From Argentina anserina (Eukaryota > Streptophyta > Magnoliopsida > Rosales > Rosaceae): a stretch of 64,000 nt of DNA. Below are positions 10,891-24,379 of this stretch, one piece after another (positions within the stretch are counted from its first letter, which is position 1; every line of letters starts with the position of its first letter). Location: positions 12,710,001 through 12,774,000 of the forward strand of contig NC_065872.1 in assembly GCF_933775445.1 (NCBI RefSeq), written 5' to 3'. The notes beneath the pieces were generated by a model that was not told the origin of the DNA, did not search any database, and saw only the letters and a list, made by a program, of their open reading frames with translations. A program made the position numbers and the translations under genes.

Positions 10891-13354
10891 TGTCACAACC
10901 CCAAAATTTCGAGTATGAAACTTAAATTTCGAAGTCATGAAAAACACTAAAACAATCTCAATGAATCGAAATCATTTAAATGTCACAGTGGATCATCCCT
11001 GAGTTCAAAATACAACTCAGTCAAACCGATTATTACAAACCAAAATTTATAAATTCAACATTATAACAAATGGAAATGTGTAATCTTCACAAAATTCTCA
11101 CAAAGAAATCCACACAAAGTCCTCACCACAAGATGGAAATAAATAACTTCAAGTCCTTTGAGCGGTCTGTCGATTTCCGCTAATCCACACCTGCGGAGTT
11201 ATCCCCTACATCATCTAATAGGTGCACCGGGATTGTAAACACAAACCCGGTAAGTTTTGCAGCTCGTATGAGTAAAACAACAATATAACTCACATATAAA
11301 TATATACGAAAATCCACAAATCAACCAATATAAATGCACTCATGACTCATTAGACGGCCCATCTGGTTGTCTAATAATGTGAAAATATATGTACTCATGA
11401 GAATTGAGCAACCCCACTGTTTACCCAAATGCATTTATAATACGGGTACTCATGAGCGCTGGTACCCCTCTGTTACCCCTTATGTAGTACGCCGCCGACA
11501 TTGGACGACCATCTGTCATCCAATATCAAAAATATATGGGTACTCATAAGCCGATAACCCATATGTTACCTCAGATGCAGTACCCCGGCAGACAGACTAG
11601 AGGTCTAACTGTATCGTAATTTTCGCCCGGCCAAAGGCTAGGTTCCAACATGCCAAACACGTCTGAAGACTGGTCTGAAGACATAAACACGTCTGAAGAC
11701 AAAAACACTACCGAAGACTTTAACTCGTCCGAAGACAAAACGTTTTAACAAACTCCATCTTAAAACCACATACAATAATCATCGTGTCATATTGTACAAA
11801 TTAAATCACATGCTCGATATATAAATCTCATCACTAAAATGAACATATTCACCACGAAATCATGACAGTATATAATGTAGCAAACTATATATATGTACCT
11901 ATTTACCATTTATACAAATATATATTCCACTATATCATATACATATCATATTTCATTCTTTAAAATTCCGCATAAACCCGAATCTCCGCAAGGGTAGATC
12001 CGTAAATGTGAGATTTTACTCACCTTATAATCTCGAGCGTAATTCCACGATTCCGAAAGTAATTCCTTTACTTGAATTATCGATCACCTTGAGAAGATAA
12101 GAAAAGAATTTAGAATCGTTACGTAAACCTTAAATGCCGAAACAATAATAATTTACTGTTAAGCAATTTCTGCTTTTACGAAATTACTGTTCACGTATTT
12201 ACTATTCATGTATTACTGTATATATATCTTAATTGCGTATTTCTATATGAGTACATACTATTTACGTATTCCTGTACGTATACATACTATTCAAATGTAA
12301 ATATTGTCTCAGTAAATAATAATTACAATTTACTCTTCCAAAATTAATTTTTACATTTATTGTACGTAATTTACATGTATAATTACCGTACGTAAAATAA
12401 ATTTACATTTACTGTATATAAATCAGGTGTGACAGTGTCTGTGACAGGATAATTTTTTACAAAATTACTGTTTGAAATCACTGTTCATGCATCCTAACAC
12501 CGGCGCGTAGCACGCCACCGCCGCCCAAAATCTCTTCCTTTCTTCCCCCTCTTCCTCCCCACGACCTCACACCGTGGCTAGCCTCGTCCACGCTACCTTA
12601 CGCGCCGCCTAAGGCGGCGATATCCTCCCCTCCTCCACCGATCTCCGATCTCCACAATTTCAAACCAAATAAACCAAAAATCCACAACCAAGCATCACAA
12701 CAACCTAAAGAAGCTAATCTCACCTCGATTTGATGGTGGCGAGTTCGCCTTGAGCACGACGAAGGCGAAGGAACATGACGGAGAAATTGCAGAAACTTGG
12801 CGACGTTTGTACGGCTTCACGGCGGCGAGGCATGGGGTGGCGAGCTCGAGGGTTGCTGCAGAGGTCCTTATGATGCCCTAGAGCCCGGCGGTGAGAGGCA
12901 CACACGACCGGAGAGGGAGATCGCCGGAGATGAAATTCTCGGAGGGAGAGAGAAGGAGAGGGAGACGGATGAGAGGAGAGAGAGGGGTTTCCAAAAATGG
13001 AAACCCTAATCTGAAAAATGTCATTTTTATACTCATTTCCAAAATCGGAAACTAACTTCCGACGTTAATAACTTTCACATCCGACGTCCGATTCGAACAC
13101 GTGACACGTCCACAAACTCGTATCGACGAGCTCTACAACTTCCGTGAAGGAAGTTTGTACAAACGAGCGACGAAGTAAAAGTCGATTCTCACGTCGCGGA
13201 AACGTAACGTTTTTCTAAACCACATTTCCGATAACGTTTCCGTTCTCGATTTCCGACGTCGCAAAATGAAACAAATATGTTTAATGAATTTTCACAACTT
13301 TATAAAATTTAAAACAATCAACTAAATCGTTCCGAAAAAAATCGGGTTATTACA
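10891..13354 (-). repeat. Solo LTR, 2464 bp (copy 1)
   Basis: Begins TGTCACAACCCC and ends GGGTTATTACA, flanked by the 5-bp direct repeat TATAG at 10886-10890 and 13355-13359. TG...CA ends with a 5-bp duplication and no internal genes point to a solo LTR. Minus orientation is inferred from related copies: a GC-rich leader (12990-12730) ends in GAG followed by GTGAGAT, a possible splice donor. 11340-11620 holds tandem short hairpins. Confidence 0.85.
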
Positions 13355-13359
13355 TATAG

Positions 13360-14640
13360 GTTTCTCTAGAAAATCTCTAAGTTCTAAAGTTTGATCCAGT
13401 GAGCATTAATACATTGTTAAAGGTGAGGTAGGTACTACCTAAAGAGCAAAAGAAATTTTTGCGAGTTCTTAAATTTTCAGTGTTTTATGTTTTGTTTTAA
13501 ATTAGACAATGTCAAACAAGATAAGTATAAAATAAAAGATTCCATAAAAATCACAACCATATACTTGCATATAATTCAGTCCATAACTTTAAATCCACAT
13601 TAAGCAACACTTTTGAGTAGATACTTAATATTTCATAGATCTTTTCAATAAACTACACAAGATAAAAACATGTTATCCAAAGAATCAAATCCACATATTT
13701 AGATAGAAGATCTAATTCAAAGTATCCAAATTTGTTTTTATCAAATATGCTTATTGCTATCTGCATTTTAAAATCACATTTTTATTGGAGACAAAACATG
13801 AATTTAAAATACAATACACAACTTTACACTTTGTTAACTTGACAATTCCCTGCATATATAAGTGAAGAATATTTTGTGCAATATGTTCAATTATATCAAC
13901 ATAAAATCACAAACCAATTGAGCTTGTAAACTTGTTTTTCTATCAAGATAATCTTTATAAGAAAACTAAGCTATGTGTCTACAAAATGTTTACAATGTAT
14001 AAAATTTCAGAGATTTTAACTTCTGCATACACTAATCAATCACAACACACACTTAGAATGCAATCATTCAATTCAATCCATAGAGTATATAGAAATTGAA
14101 ATTTCCCAGCCATACAGGAACCACACATCAACCACAATCCAAGTCTCTAAGTTACTCTTATATGCACGTTGGGTGTGCTCTAAGGTTCTTTTACATAATC
14201 ATATATATATATATATATAGATATATACACTACATATAATTTGCTTGAATTGAAATTGAAAACGTTTCAGAAAAACCTATTTTGATTTTCACCCAATTTT
14301 GCTGCAGTTTTTGAGCGGAAGCGTAAAAACAACGTTTTGAATCTAAAACAAATCATGTTGGTCTTCTGAATCTGTAACAATCTAGGTACTGAATCACATA
14401 AGAGACGTAAAGGTCTCATGCACTTCCGATCAAGTCTCCTCCCCATAATCAGAACTAAACGTTGTGAAAACACAACGGCTAAATTTCTGGGTTACTGTTC
14501 TTGAGTTCGGATCGGGTTGAGACCGGATCTGCGTGTTTGCAACTGGTTCGACCCGTAAAGCAAAAAACCTCTTTTAAAAAAAAAAAAACCTTAAAACGAT
14601 TTTTAGTTATGCAAACTGAAAATTTTTATGCTCATACAAT
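13360..14640. other. AT-rich non-coding part of the duplicated unit
   Basis: No gene is recognised here; the copy in the second unit is at 20388-21665. It contains a TA-run near 14205-14220 whose length differs between the copies. Confidence 0.6.
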
Positions 14641-15158
14641 TGCTCTGATGTCATATGTAAAACCAATTACATGTTATGAGTACAAAACCAAACATCATAT
14701 GCATAACAATCTAATCGTAACTTTAGAGAATGAGAATAGCTTACCATCATCATGAACACCAACACCATGATCCATTGCTCCTTAGTCTGAGAATACAAAG
14801 TGCTAGGCAAGATCTTTTGTTAGTCACAACTCTCTGATTTCTCAATGGACAGAAACTTATGTAATAACTCGTAGTGATAACATAGACCTTTACCATCTAT
14901 ACATAGAGGATCAATAACCATAAGCATCCTTCCATTAAGGATTTCTTGCGAGTTAAGTCATCTTATTTAGATTCTTGATTCAATACTGATTTGTAGTCAT
15001 TCTTCTAGACCTAGATTAGAATTCCTTACCATAATGATATAATACATGAAATCATTAGGAGCTAAATTTGATACTGTTTTTGTTTCCATGTAGAAATAGA
15101 TTATGACATTAAACATGATTTTTTTATAATATATGATATGTCCAAAATTGATCTAACA
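14641..15158 (-). mobile_element. copia 5' LTR and primer site remnant (copy 1)
   Basis: Read on the minus strand, an LTR-like block ending GGTTTTACA is followed by GACATCAGAGC (14653-14643), close to the initiator-tRNA-Met primer site TGGTATCAGAGC of copia elements. The block could span 14656-15158, with TGT...ACA ends. No matching 3' LTR or pol was found; 14640 down to about 14200 would be its non-coding leader. Confidence 0.5.
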
Positions 15159-15976
15159 TAATATATATCAAACATGCATGTGCTTGATTCATATACTTCT
15201 ACGTGTTAGTTGGGCTAATACTTTCAATTATTATTTATCAGGAAGTTGAGGATCTAGGAAGCAAGGAATCGCCGGTCTGCCTACGTTTCGCGCTCCCAGA
15301 GCGGGAGCGAAGCGGAATCGCCGTGGAAGTGCTCAGAAGCGCGATTTCGCGGAACGTAGTTTTGGAATCGCAAGGGGAGCGTACGATTCCTAACTGGAAG
15401 CGCGATTGTACTGAGGTTGGAAGCGGCAGTAAGAACGATTCAATTTTTGTGGGTTTTTGTTGTTCTTTATCTGGGTTTGAAGAAAGAACCTCCGACAACA
15501 AAAACATGCACGGTTCAATTCTTGATTCTTAGATGTGATTCAATTCCTCTGAATCGTCCATGACAATAAGAAATCTTCTTCCCTTCTAGATCTGATAATT
15601 TGGGACTTGGAAAAGTGAATTACAGACGGAGAGAAATTGAAGATCAAGAGGGGAAGGTTTCTGGAAAAATAGATATAGAAACTGTTAGATTCTTTTTGTT
15701 CTAAGATCAGTAGCTCTGGCCTCTGGGTTCATCTCCTTTGGCACCAACTCTTCGACCTCCATACATATTGGGATTTTCAGTTTTTTTTGTCCAAATATTG
15801 GGATATATAACAAGTTCACTTTTAATGATGAATATGAGTAATTGTTTTCTTATTTTTCCGTACATGGTTTAAATCTAATTATCTAGATATATGTTAAAAC
15901 CTGATACATGTTGTCTGCTGGCTGCACATAATTATTTATATCTTCTACTCTCCTCAAATTATTATATATATATATA
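15159..15976. other. Duplicated spacer with a GC-rich block
   Basis: 15260-15440 is rich in GGAAGCG, GGAATCGC and their complements, in contrast to the AT-rich surroundings. It may be a miniature transposon remnant, but I found no clean terminal repeat. Short open frames here are not convincing. The second copy is at 22184-23001. Confidence 0.5.
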
Positions 15977-16853
15977 TGATGCAGGATGAAATAATTGTGT
16001 ATTATTGAATAATATGGGGGCCTATATATAGGCATTACAAAACCACAATCCCGTAGGATTCGGAGTCCTAATCTATTACGGAGATGCTAATCTATATCCT
16101 AACAGGAAACCTATTAGGCTAAGACACATACAAGGGTAGAATAGTAATTCTCCCGGAACACTCCCCCTTGTGTCGCATGCCTAGGTTGCATGGTGCACAC
16201 ATCGTTGCCTCGGTAAAAACCTTGTCAAGCAAAATAAAAACCTCTTGGGTAAAAACAAAAGCTTGATCGAAGGGAAAAAGAGCACAACGCACCGTCTACA
16301 TTTGATAGCATCATGTGAGGTAGACTCCCCCTGAAGTCTACGAAACAACTCCCCTTGATTAGTGCCATAATCATGGAGTACAAAGAACAACGTATACAAC
16401 GTTCATTACATGCTTCTCAAACGTAGTCTTGGGCTAATGATTAATTATTAATCTATCCACACATCCTTAGATCATACATGCTATACTTAGCCAAACTTAG
16501 ATCTTAGGAAACAAGATTGCATAACAACTCAAAACAAGAGTTTGTAATGAAAATCAGATTCTCGGGTAGAAGGACCTTCACTCACTTAAACGGCCATAAC
16601 TTCTTCGTCAAAATAGGTATCACCGAACCGTAAAATGTTCTGAAAAGTAGACACCTGTGGCTTTCCAGTGACATAAGGTTCACAACCTCATCCGATCGGA
16701 GCAGTTCACAATGCTTTGTCGAAGTTGACTGACTTGCAAATTTCCGGACAGGACTGTCCTACTTTTCTAAAACGGCCATAACTCACTCAATATGATAGCT
16801 ATGAATGAAAGGTTAATGTCCCTTCAAGGTAGACACATAGACCTTTCCAACGG
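15977..16853 (-). mobile_element. copia 3' LTR plus 693 bp of internal region, cut by duplication
   Basis: 15977-16160 is the 184-bp LTR (TGATGCAGG...GGAACA), followed by a polypurine tract when read on the minus strand (CACAAGGGGGAG, about 16161-16172). Internal sequence continues to the duplication junction at 16853 and stops there. The complete version is in copy 2 (23002-29644). Confidence 0.88.
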
Positions 16854-17918
16854 GAAAGTTATGAATCAAAAAGCGTATTTGGGCATTTTTGGAAATAAGT
16901 ATAAATAAGGGTAAAATATCAGAAATAGGGGAAATAGAAATCCGTCGAGCACTGTTCAACCGAGGGAACCCCAATTTTAAGCCCCCCGCCTCTCCCTCCT
17001 CCGGCCACCACTCCGGCCGCCACCGGTCGCGTTGGAAGCGCGCCGCCGACTTCTGTAGGTCTGTGGTGGTGGCGACCCCCTCTCGCCGCCTGGAGCTCGT
17101 CGCCACACCATGAAGCCGAGAGGCCTAGTTGGCGTCGCTCCCTCCTCCGGCCACCATAGGCCACGAAATCAGTCCCAAAAGAAGCGCAAGCAGCCGTATA
17201 GCAAGCCCTCCAAAGGAATCGAACCAATTCGCCTTGAGGTAAGAGAATCGACGATTTGGAATTCTAGGGTTCATGATTTGAGATTTTTCTATTTGATTTC
17301 GATTGATGTATTTAGATTCCGAATTGGCCTTGGTAGTTAATTAGAAAGTTTATAGAAATGTTGTATAGATTGTGTTGATGAAATTTGGTGATGATTTGAG
17401 GTCGCCGGTAACGGTAGCGCCGCCACTGTTCCGGCGGCGCGTGGCACCGGAATCCGGCCGAGAGTATGGTTCAAAATAACCCTCTCGGTGTAGGGAATTC
17501 GTGAGTACATTGTGAGATTGGATCAATGAAGTTAAGGATCGTTAGGATTTGTTGAAAATACGCATTATTGGGTTGTAAATCTTGAAAATCCACCCGTTGG
17601 ATTGATCCTGTTTTCGTCCTAGGATATAAGGATTAATTAATCGGACTTGGTCGAAAATGAGATTCTTGGCTTATTTCCTCGACCAAAATGGTGTTTACCT
17701 TACTAAGTTGAACTACGAATGGCTTGATCCCTTGTAAAGGGTACATAGGCAGCCCAACTAAGGTTTGGGTGCAGCCACAATTAAGTTAGATTAGATTTCG
17801 ATTGCTGGTTTTAAATTTTTGTTTTAACGCATAATTAGGTTAATTTTTGGGATGGGTTGTCTCATCAAGTCTATCCTCTTGGAAACAATAGTCTACCTTG
17901 TCATTCAGGGTGATATAG

Positions 17919-20382
17919 TGTCACAACCCCAAAATTTCGAGTATGAAACTTAAATTTCGAAGTCATGAAAAACACTAAAACAATCTCAATGAATCGAAAT
18001 CATTTAAATGTCACAGTGGATCATCCCTGAGTTCAAAATACAACTCAGTCAAACCGATTATTACAAACCAAAATTTATAAATTCAACATTATAACAAATG
18101 GAAATGTGTAATCTTCACAAAATTCTCACAAAGAAATCCACACAAAGTCCTCACCACAAGATGGAAATAAATAACTTCAAGTCCTTTGAGCGGTCTGTCG
18201 ATTTCCGCTAATCCACACCTGCGGAGTTATCCCCTACATCATCTAATAGGTGCACCGGGATTGTAAACACAAACCCGGTAAGTTTTGCAGCTCGTATGAG
18301 TAAAACAACAATATAACTCACATATAAATATATACGAAAATCCACAAATCAACCAATATAAATGCACTCATGACTCATTAGACGGCCCATCTGGTTGTCT
18401 AATAATGTGAAAATATATGTACTCATGAGAATTGAGCAACCCCACTGTTTACCCAAATGCATTTATAATACGGGTACTCATGAGCGCTGGTACCCCTCTG
18501 TTACCCCTTATGTAGTACGCCGCCGACATTGGACGACCATCTGTCATCCAATATCAAAAATATATGGGTACTCATAAGCCGATAACCCATATGTTACCTC
18601 AGATGCAGTACCCCGGCAGACAGACTAGAGGTCTAACTGTATCGTAATTTTCGCCCGGCCAAAGGCTAGGTTCCAACATGCCAAACACGTCTGAAGACTG
18701 GTCTGAAGACATAAACACGTCTGAAGACAAAAACACTACCGAAGACTTTAACTCGTCCGAAGACAAAACGTTTTAACAAACTCCATCTTAAAACCACATA
18801 CAATAATCATCGTGTCATATTGTACAAATTAAATCACATGCTCGATATATAAATCTCATCACTAAAATGAACATATTCACCACGAAATCATGACAGTATA
18901 TAATGTAGCAAACTATATATATGTACCTATTTACCATTTATACAAATATATATTCCACTATATCATATACATATCATATTTCATTCTTTAAAATTCCGCA
19001 TAAACCCGAATCTCCGCAAGGGTAGATCCGTAAATGTGAGATTTTACTCACCTTATAATCTCGAGCGTAATTCCACGATTCCGAAAGTAATTCCTTTACT
19101 TGAATTATCGATCACCTTGAGAAGATAAGAAAAGAATTTAGAATCATTACGTAAACCTTAAATGCCGAAACAATAATAATTTACTGTTAAGCAATTTCTG
19201 CTTTTACGAAATTACTGTTCACGTATTTACTATTCATGTATTACTGTATATATATCTTAATTGCGTATTTCTATATGAGTACATACTATTTACGTATTCC
19301 TGTACGTATACATACTATTCAAATGTAAATATTGTCTCAGTAAATAATAATTACAATTTACTCTTCCAAAATTAATTTTTACATTTATTGTACGTAATTT
19401 ACATGTATAATTACCGTACGTAAAATAAATTTACATTTACTGTATATAAATCAGGTGTGACAGTGTCTGTGACAGGATAATTTTTTACAAAATTACTGTT
19501 TGAAATCACTGTTCATGCATCCTAACACCGGCGCGTAGCACGCCACCGCCGCCCAAAATCTCTTCCTTTCTTCCCCCTCTTCCTCCCCACGACCTCACAC
19601 CGTGGCTAGCCTCGTCCACGCTACCTTACGCGCCGCCTAAGGCGGCGATATCCTCCCCTCCTCCACCGATCTCCGATCTCCACAATTTCAAACCAAATAA
19701 ACCAAAAATCCACAACCAAGCATCACAACAACCTAAAGAAGCTAATCTCACCTCGATTTGATGGTGGCGAGTTCGCCTTGAGCACGACGAAGGCGAAGGA
19801 ACATGACGGAGAAATTGCAGAAACTTGGCGACGTTTGTACGGCTTCACGGCGGCGAGGCATGGGGTGGCGAGCTCGAGGGTTGCTGCAGAGGTCCTTATG
19901 ATGCCCTAGAGCCCGGCGGTGAGAGGCACACACGACCGGAGAGGGAGATCGCCGGAGATGAAATTCTCGGAGGGAGAGAGAAGGAGAGGGAGACGGATGA
20001 GAGGAGAGAGAGGGGTTTCCAAAAATGGAAACCCTAATCTGAAAAATGTCATTTTTATACTCATTTCCAAAATCGGAAACTAACTTCCGACGTTAATAAC
20101 TTTCACATCCGACGTCCGATTCGAACACGTGACACGTCCACAAACTCGTATCGACGAGCTCTACAACTTCCGTGAAGGAAGTTTGTACAAACGAGCGACG
20201 AAGTAAAAGTCGATTCTCACGTCGCGGAAACGTAACGTTTTTCTAAACCACATTTCCGATAACGTTTCCGTTCTCGATTTCCGACGTCGCAAAATGAAAC
20301 AAATATGTTTAATGAATTTTCACAACTTTATAAAATTTAAAACAATCAACTAAATCGTTCCGAAAAAAATCGGGTTATTACA
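17919..20382 (-). repeat. Solo LTR, 2464 bp (copy 2)
   Basis: Duplicate of the solo LTR at 10891-13354, carried along by the tandem duplication, with the same TATAG flanks. One substitution (A19146) was noticed. Confidence 0.85.
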
Positions 20383-21665
20383 TATAGGTTTCTCTAGAAA
20401 ATCTCTAAGTTCTAAAGTTTGATCCAGTGAGCATTAATACATTGTTAAAGGTGAGGTAGGTACTACCTAAAGAGCAAAAGAAATTTTTGCGAGTTCTTAA
20501 ATTTTCAGTGTTTTATGTTTTGTTTTAAATTAGACAATGTCAAACAAGATAAGTATAAAATAAAAGATTCCATAAAAATCACAACCATATACTTGCATAT
20601 AATTCAGTCCATAACTTTAAATCCACATTAAGCAACACTTTTGAGTAGATACTTAATATTTCATAGATCTTTTCAATAAACTACACAAGATAAAAACATG
20701 TTATCCAAAGAATCAAATCCACATATTTAGATAGAAGATCTAATTCAAAGTATCCAAATTTGTTTTTATCAAATATGCTTATTGCTATCTGCATTTTAAA
20801 ATCACATTTTTATTGGAGACAAAACATGAATTTAAAATACAATACACAACTTTACACTTTGTTAACTTGACAATTCCCTGCATATATAAGTGAAGAATAT
20901 TTTGTGCAATATGTTCAATTATATCAACATAAAATCACAAACCAATTGAGCTTGTAAACTTGTTTTTCTATCAAGATAATCTTTATAAGAAAACTAAGCT
21001 ATGTGTCTACAAAATGTTTACAATGTATAAAATTTCAGAGATTTTAACTTCTGCATACACTAATCAATCACAACACACACTTAGAATGCAATCATTCAAT
21101 TCAATCCATAGAGTATATAGAAATTGAAATTTCCCAGCCATACAGGAACCACACATCAACCACAATCCAAGTCTCTAAGTTACTCTTATATGCACGTTGG
21201 GTGTGCTCTAAGGTTCTTTTACATAATCATATATATATATATATAGATATATACACTACATATAATTTGCTTGAATTGAAATTGAAAACGTTTCAGAAAA
21301 ACCTATTTTGATTTTCACCCAATTTTGCTGCAGTTTTTGAGCGGAAGCGTAAAAACAACGTTTTGAATCTAAAACAAATCCTGTTGGTCTTCTGAATCTG
21401 TAACAATCTAGGTACTGAATCACATAAGAGACGTAAAGGTCTCATGCACTTCCGATCAAGTCTCCTCCCCATAATCAGAACTAAACGTTGTGAAAACACA
21501 ACGGCTAAATTTCTGGGTTACTGTTCTTGAGTTCGGATCGGGTTGAGACCGGATCTGCGTGTTTGCAACTGGTTCGACCCGTAAAGCAAAAAACCTCTTT
21601 TTAAAAAAAAAAACCTTAAAACGATTTTTAGTTATGCAAACTGAAAATTTTTATGCTCATACAAT

Positions 21666-22183
21666 TGCTCTGATGTCATATGTAAAACCAATTACATGTT
21701 ATGAGTACAAAACCAAACATCATATGCATAACAATCTAATCGTAACTTTAGAGAATGAGAATAGCTTACCATCATCATGAACACCAACACCATGATCCAT
21801 TGCTCCTTAGTCTGAGAATACAAAGTGCTAGGCAAGATCTTTTGTTAGTCACAACTCTCTGATTTCTCAATGGACAGAAACTTATGTAATAACTCGTAGT
21901 GATAACATAGACCTTTACCATCTATACATAGAGGATCAATAACCATAAGCATCCTTCCATTAAGGATTTCTTGCGAGTTAAGTCATCTTATTTAGATTCT
22001 TGATTCAATACTGATTTGTAGTCATTCTTCTAGACCTAGATTAGAATTCCTTACCATAATGATATAATACATGAAATCATTAGGAGCTAAATTTGATACT
22101 GTTTTTGTTTCCATGTAGAAATAGATTATGACATTAAACATGATTTTTTTATAATATATGATATGTCCAAAATTGATCTAACA
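21666..22183 (-). mobile_element. copia 5' LTR and primer site remnant (copy 2)
   Basis: Same structure as 14641-15158, copied by the tandem duplication (LTR-like block 21681-22183). Confidence 0.5.
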
Positions 22184-23001
22184 TAATATATATCAAACAT
22201 GCATGTGCTTGATTCATATACTTCTACGTGTTAGTTGGGCTAATACTTTCAATTATTATTTATCAGGAAGTTGAGGATCTAGGAAGCAAGGAATCGCCGG
22301 TCTGCCTACGTTTCGCGCTCCCAGAGCGGGAGCGAAGCGGAATCGCCGTGGAAGTGCTCAGAAGCGCGATTTCGCGGAACGTAGTTTTGGAATCGCAAGG
22401 GGAGCGTACGATTCCTAACTGGAAGCGCGATTGTACTGAGGTTGGAAGCGGCAGTAAGAACGATTCAATTTTTGTGGGTTTTTGTTGTTCTTTATCTGGG
22501 TTTGAAGAAAGAACCTCCGACAACAAAAACATGCACGGTTCAATTCTTGATTCTTAGATGTGATTCAATTCCTCTGAATCGTCCATGACAATAAGAAATC
22601 TTCTTCCCTTCTAGATCTGATAATTTGGGACTTGGAAAAGTGAATTACAGACGGAGAGAAATTGAAGATCAAGAGGGGAAGGTTTCTGGAAAAATAGATA
22701 TAGAAACTGTTAGATTCTTTTTGTTCTAAGATCAGTAGCTCTGGCCTCTGGGTTCATCTCCTTTGGCACCAACTCTTCGACCTCCATACATATTGGGATT
22801 TTCAGTTTTTTTTGTCCAAATATTGGGATATATAACAAGTTCACTTTTAATGATGAATATGAGTAATTGTTTTCTTATTTTTCCGTACATGGTTTAAATC
22901 TAATTATCTAGATATATGTTAAAACCTGATACATGTTGTCTGCTGGCTGCACATAATTATTTATATCTTCTACTCTCCTCAAATTATTATATATATATAT
23001 A

Positions 23002-23185
23002 TGATGCAGGATGAAATAATTGTGTATTATTGAATAATATGGGGGCCTATATATAGGCATTACAAAACCACAATCCCGTAGGATTCGGAGTCCTAATCTA
23101 TTACGGAGATGCTAATCTATATCCTAACAGGAAACCTATTAGGCTAAGACACATACAAGGGTAGAATAGTAATTCTCCCGGAACA
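23002..23185 (-). repeat. 3' LTR of the copia element
   Basis: 184 bp, TGATGCAGG to CCCGGAACA on the plus strand. Identical by eye to 15977-16160. Confidence 0.9.
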
Positions 23186-24379
23186 CTCCCCCTTGTGTCG
23201 CATGCCTAGGTTGCATGGTGCACACATCGTTGCCTCGGTAAAAACCTTGTCAAGCAAAATAAAAACCTCTTGGGTAAAAACAAAAGCTTGATCGAAGGGA
23301 AAAAGAGCACAACGCACCGTCTACATTTGATAGCATCATGTCAGGTAGACTCCCCCTGAAGTCTACGAAACAACTCCCCTTGATTAGTGCCATAATCATG
23401 GAGTACAAAGAACAACGTATACAACGTTCATTACATGCTTCTCAAACGTAGTCTTGGGCTAATGATTAATTATTAATCTATCCACACATCCTTAGATCAT
23501 ACATGCTATACTTAGCCAAACTTAGATCTTAGGAAACAAGATTGCATAACAACTCAAAACAAGAGTTTGTAATGAAAATCAGATTCTCGGGTAGAAGGAC
23601 CTTCACTCACTTAAACGGCCATAACTTCTTCGTCAAAATAGGTATCAGCGAACCGTAAAATGTTCTGAAAAGTAGACACCTGTGGCTTTCCAGTGACATA
23701 AGGTTCACAACCTCATCCGATCGGAGCAGTTCACAATGCTTTGTCGAAGTTGACTGACTTGCAAATTTCCGGACAGGACTGTCCTACTTTTCTAAAACGG
23801 CCATAACTCACTCAATATGATAGCTATGAATGAAAGGTTAATGTCCCTTCAAGGTAGACACATAGACCTTTCCAACGGTACTAATTTCACCATATTTCAT
23901 CGAGCGAGCTGTCCTGTAGATCTCATTGAAGTTGACCTACGAAACTGGACAGATTCTGATTTGTCACTTTTAATGTGTCTTTCGCGAAAAGAATGGGGGA
24001 ATGGACCAATGAAGGACTGATTTTGGTCCAAGACGAAACCGTACGCATCCTCTATGCTACCAATGTCGACTGCTACACCAAGGCGTACGTTGATATTGCT
24101 GGAGCTGCCGGCGGCGTTGGTGTGGATAGGATTTGTGTTGGTTCACTAAGTGTAGAACTAAACCCATGTCAAAGAAGCAATGCAAGTCCAATGACAATGC
24201 ATAGGCGCATAGTTAATCACGTCATAATGAAAGCAATAGTGTCCCAACAACACTAGCATGCATGAATGTATAGCTCATTGAATCTCTTCATCATCTATAC
24301 TTACACGGAATAGAGAATCAAGAATTAGCTTCATATGAACACATATGGGTATGAGTTCTTGCAACCGATTGTACTACGT

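Larger units (their letters stand above)
9825..16853 (+). repeat. Tandem duplication, copy 1 (7029 bp)
   Basis: This segment matches 16854-23878 base for base over almost its whole length. Differences I could find: a G5/G4 run at 9899/16928; G12118 versus A19146; an AT run near 14210 shorter by 2 in copy 2; A14355 versus C21381; an A/T run near 14575; G16317 versus C23342; C16623 versus G23648. The copy begins and ends inside transposon sequence. Confidence 0.95.
16854..23878 (+). repeat. Tandem duplication, copy 2 (7025 bp)
   Basis: Direct head-to-tail repeat of 9825-16853. The junction (16850-16853) and both outer borders (9821-9824, 23875-23878) share the bases ACGG. To the right, the copia element of copy 2 continues uninterrupted to its other LTR at 29644, so the right border is the original arrangement. 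Confidence 0.95.

Noticed and set aside
15203..15532. 109-residue plus frame, repeated at 22228-22557
   Set aside because: Lies in a GC-rich motif block, has no domain, and its presence twice only reflects the tandem duplication.
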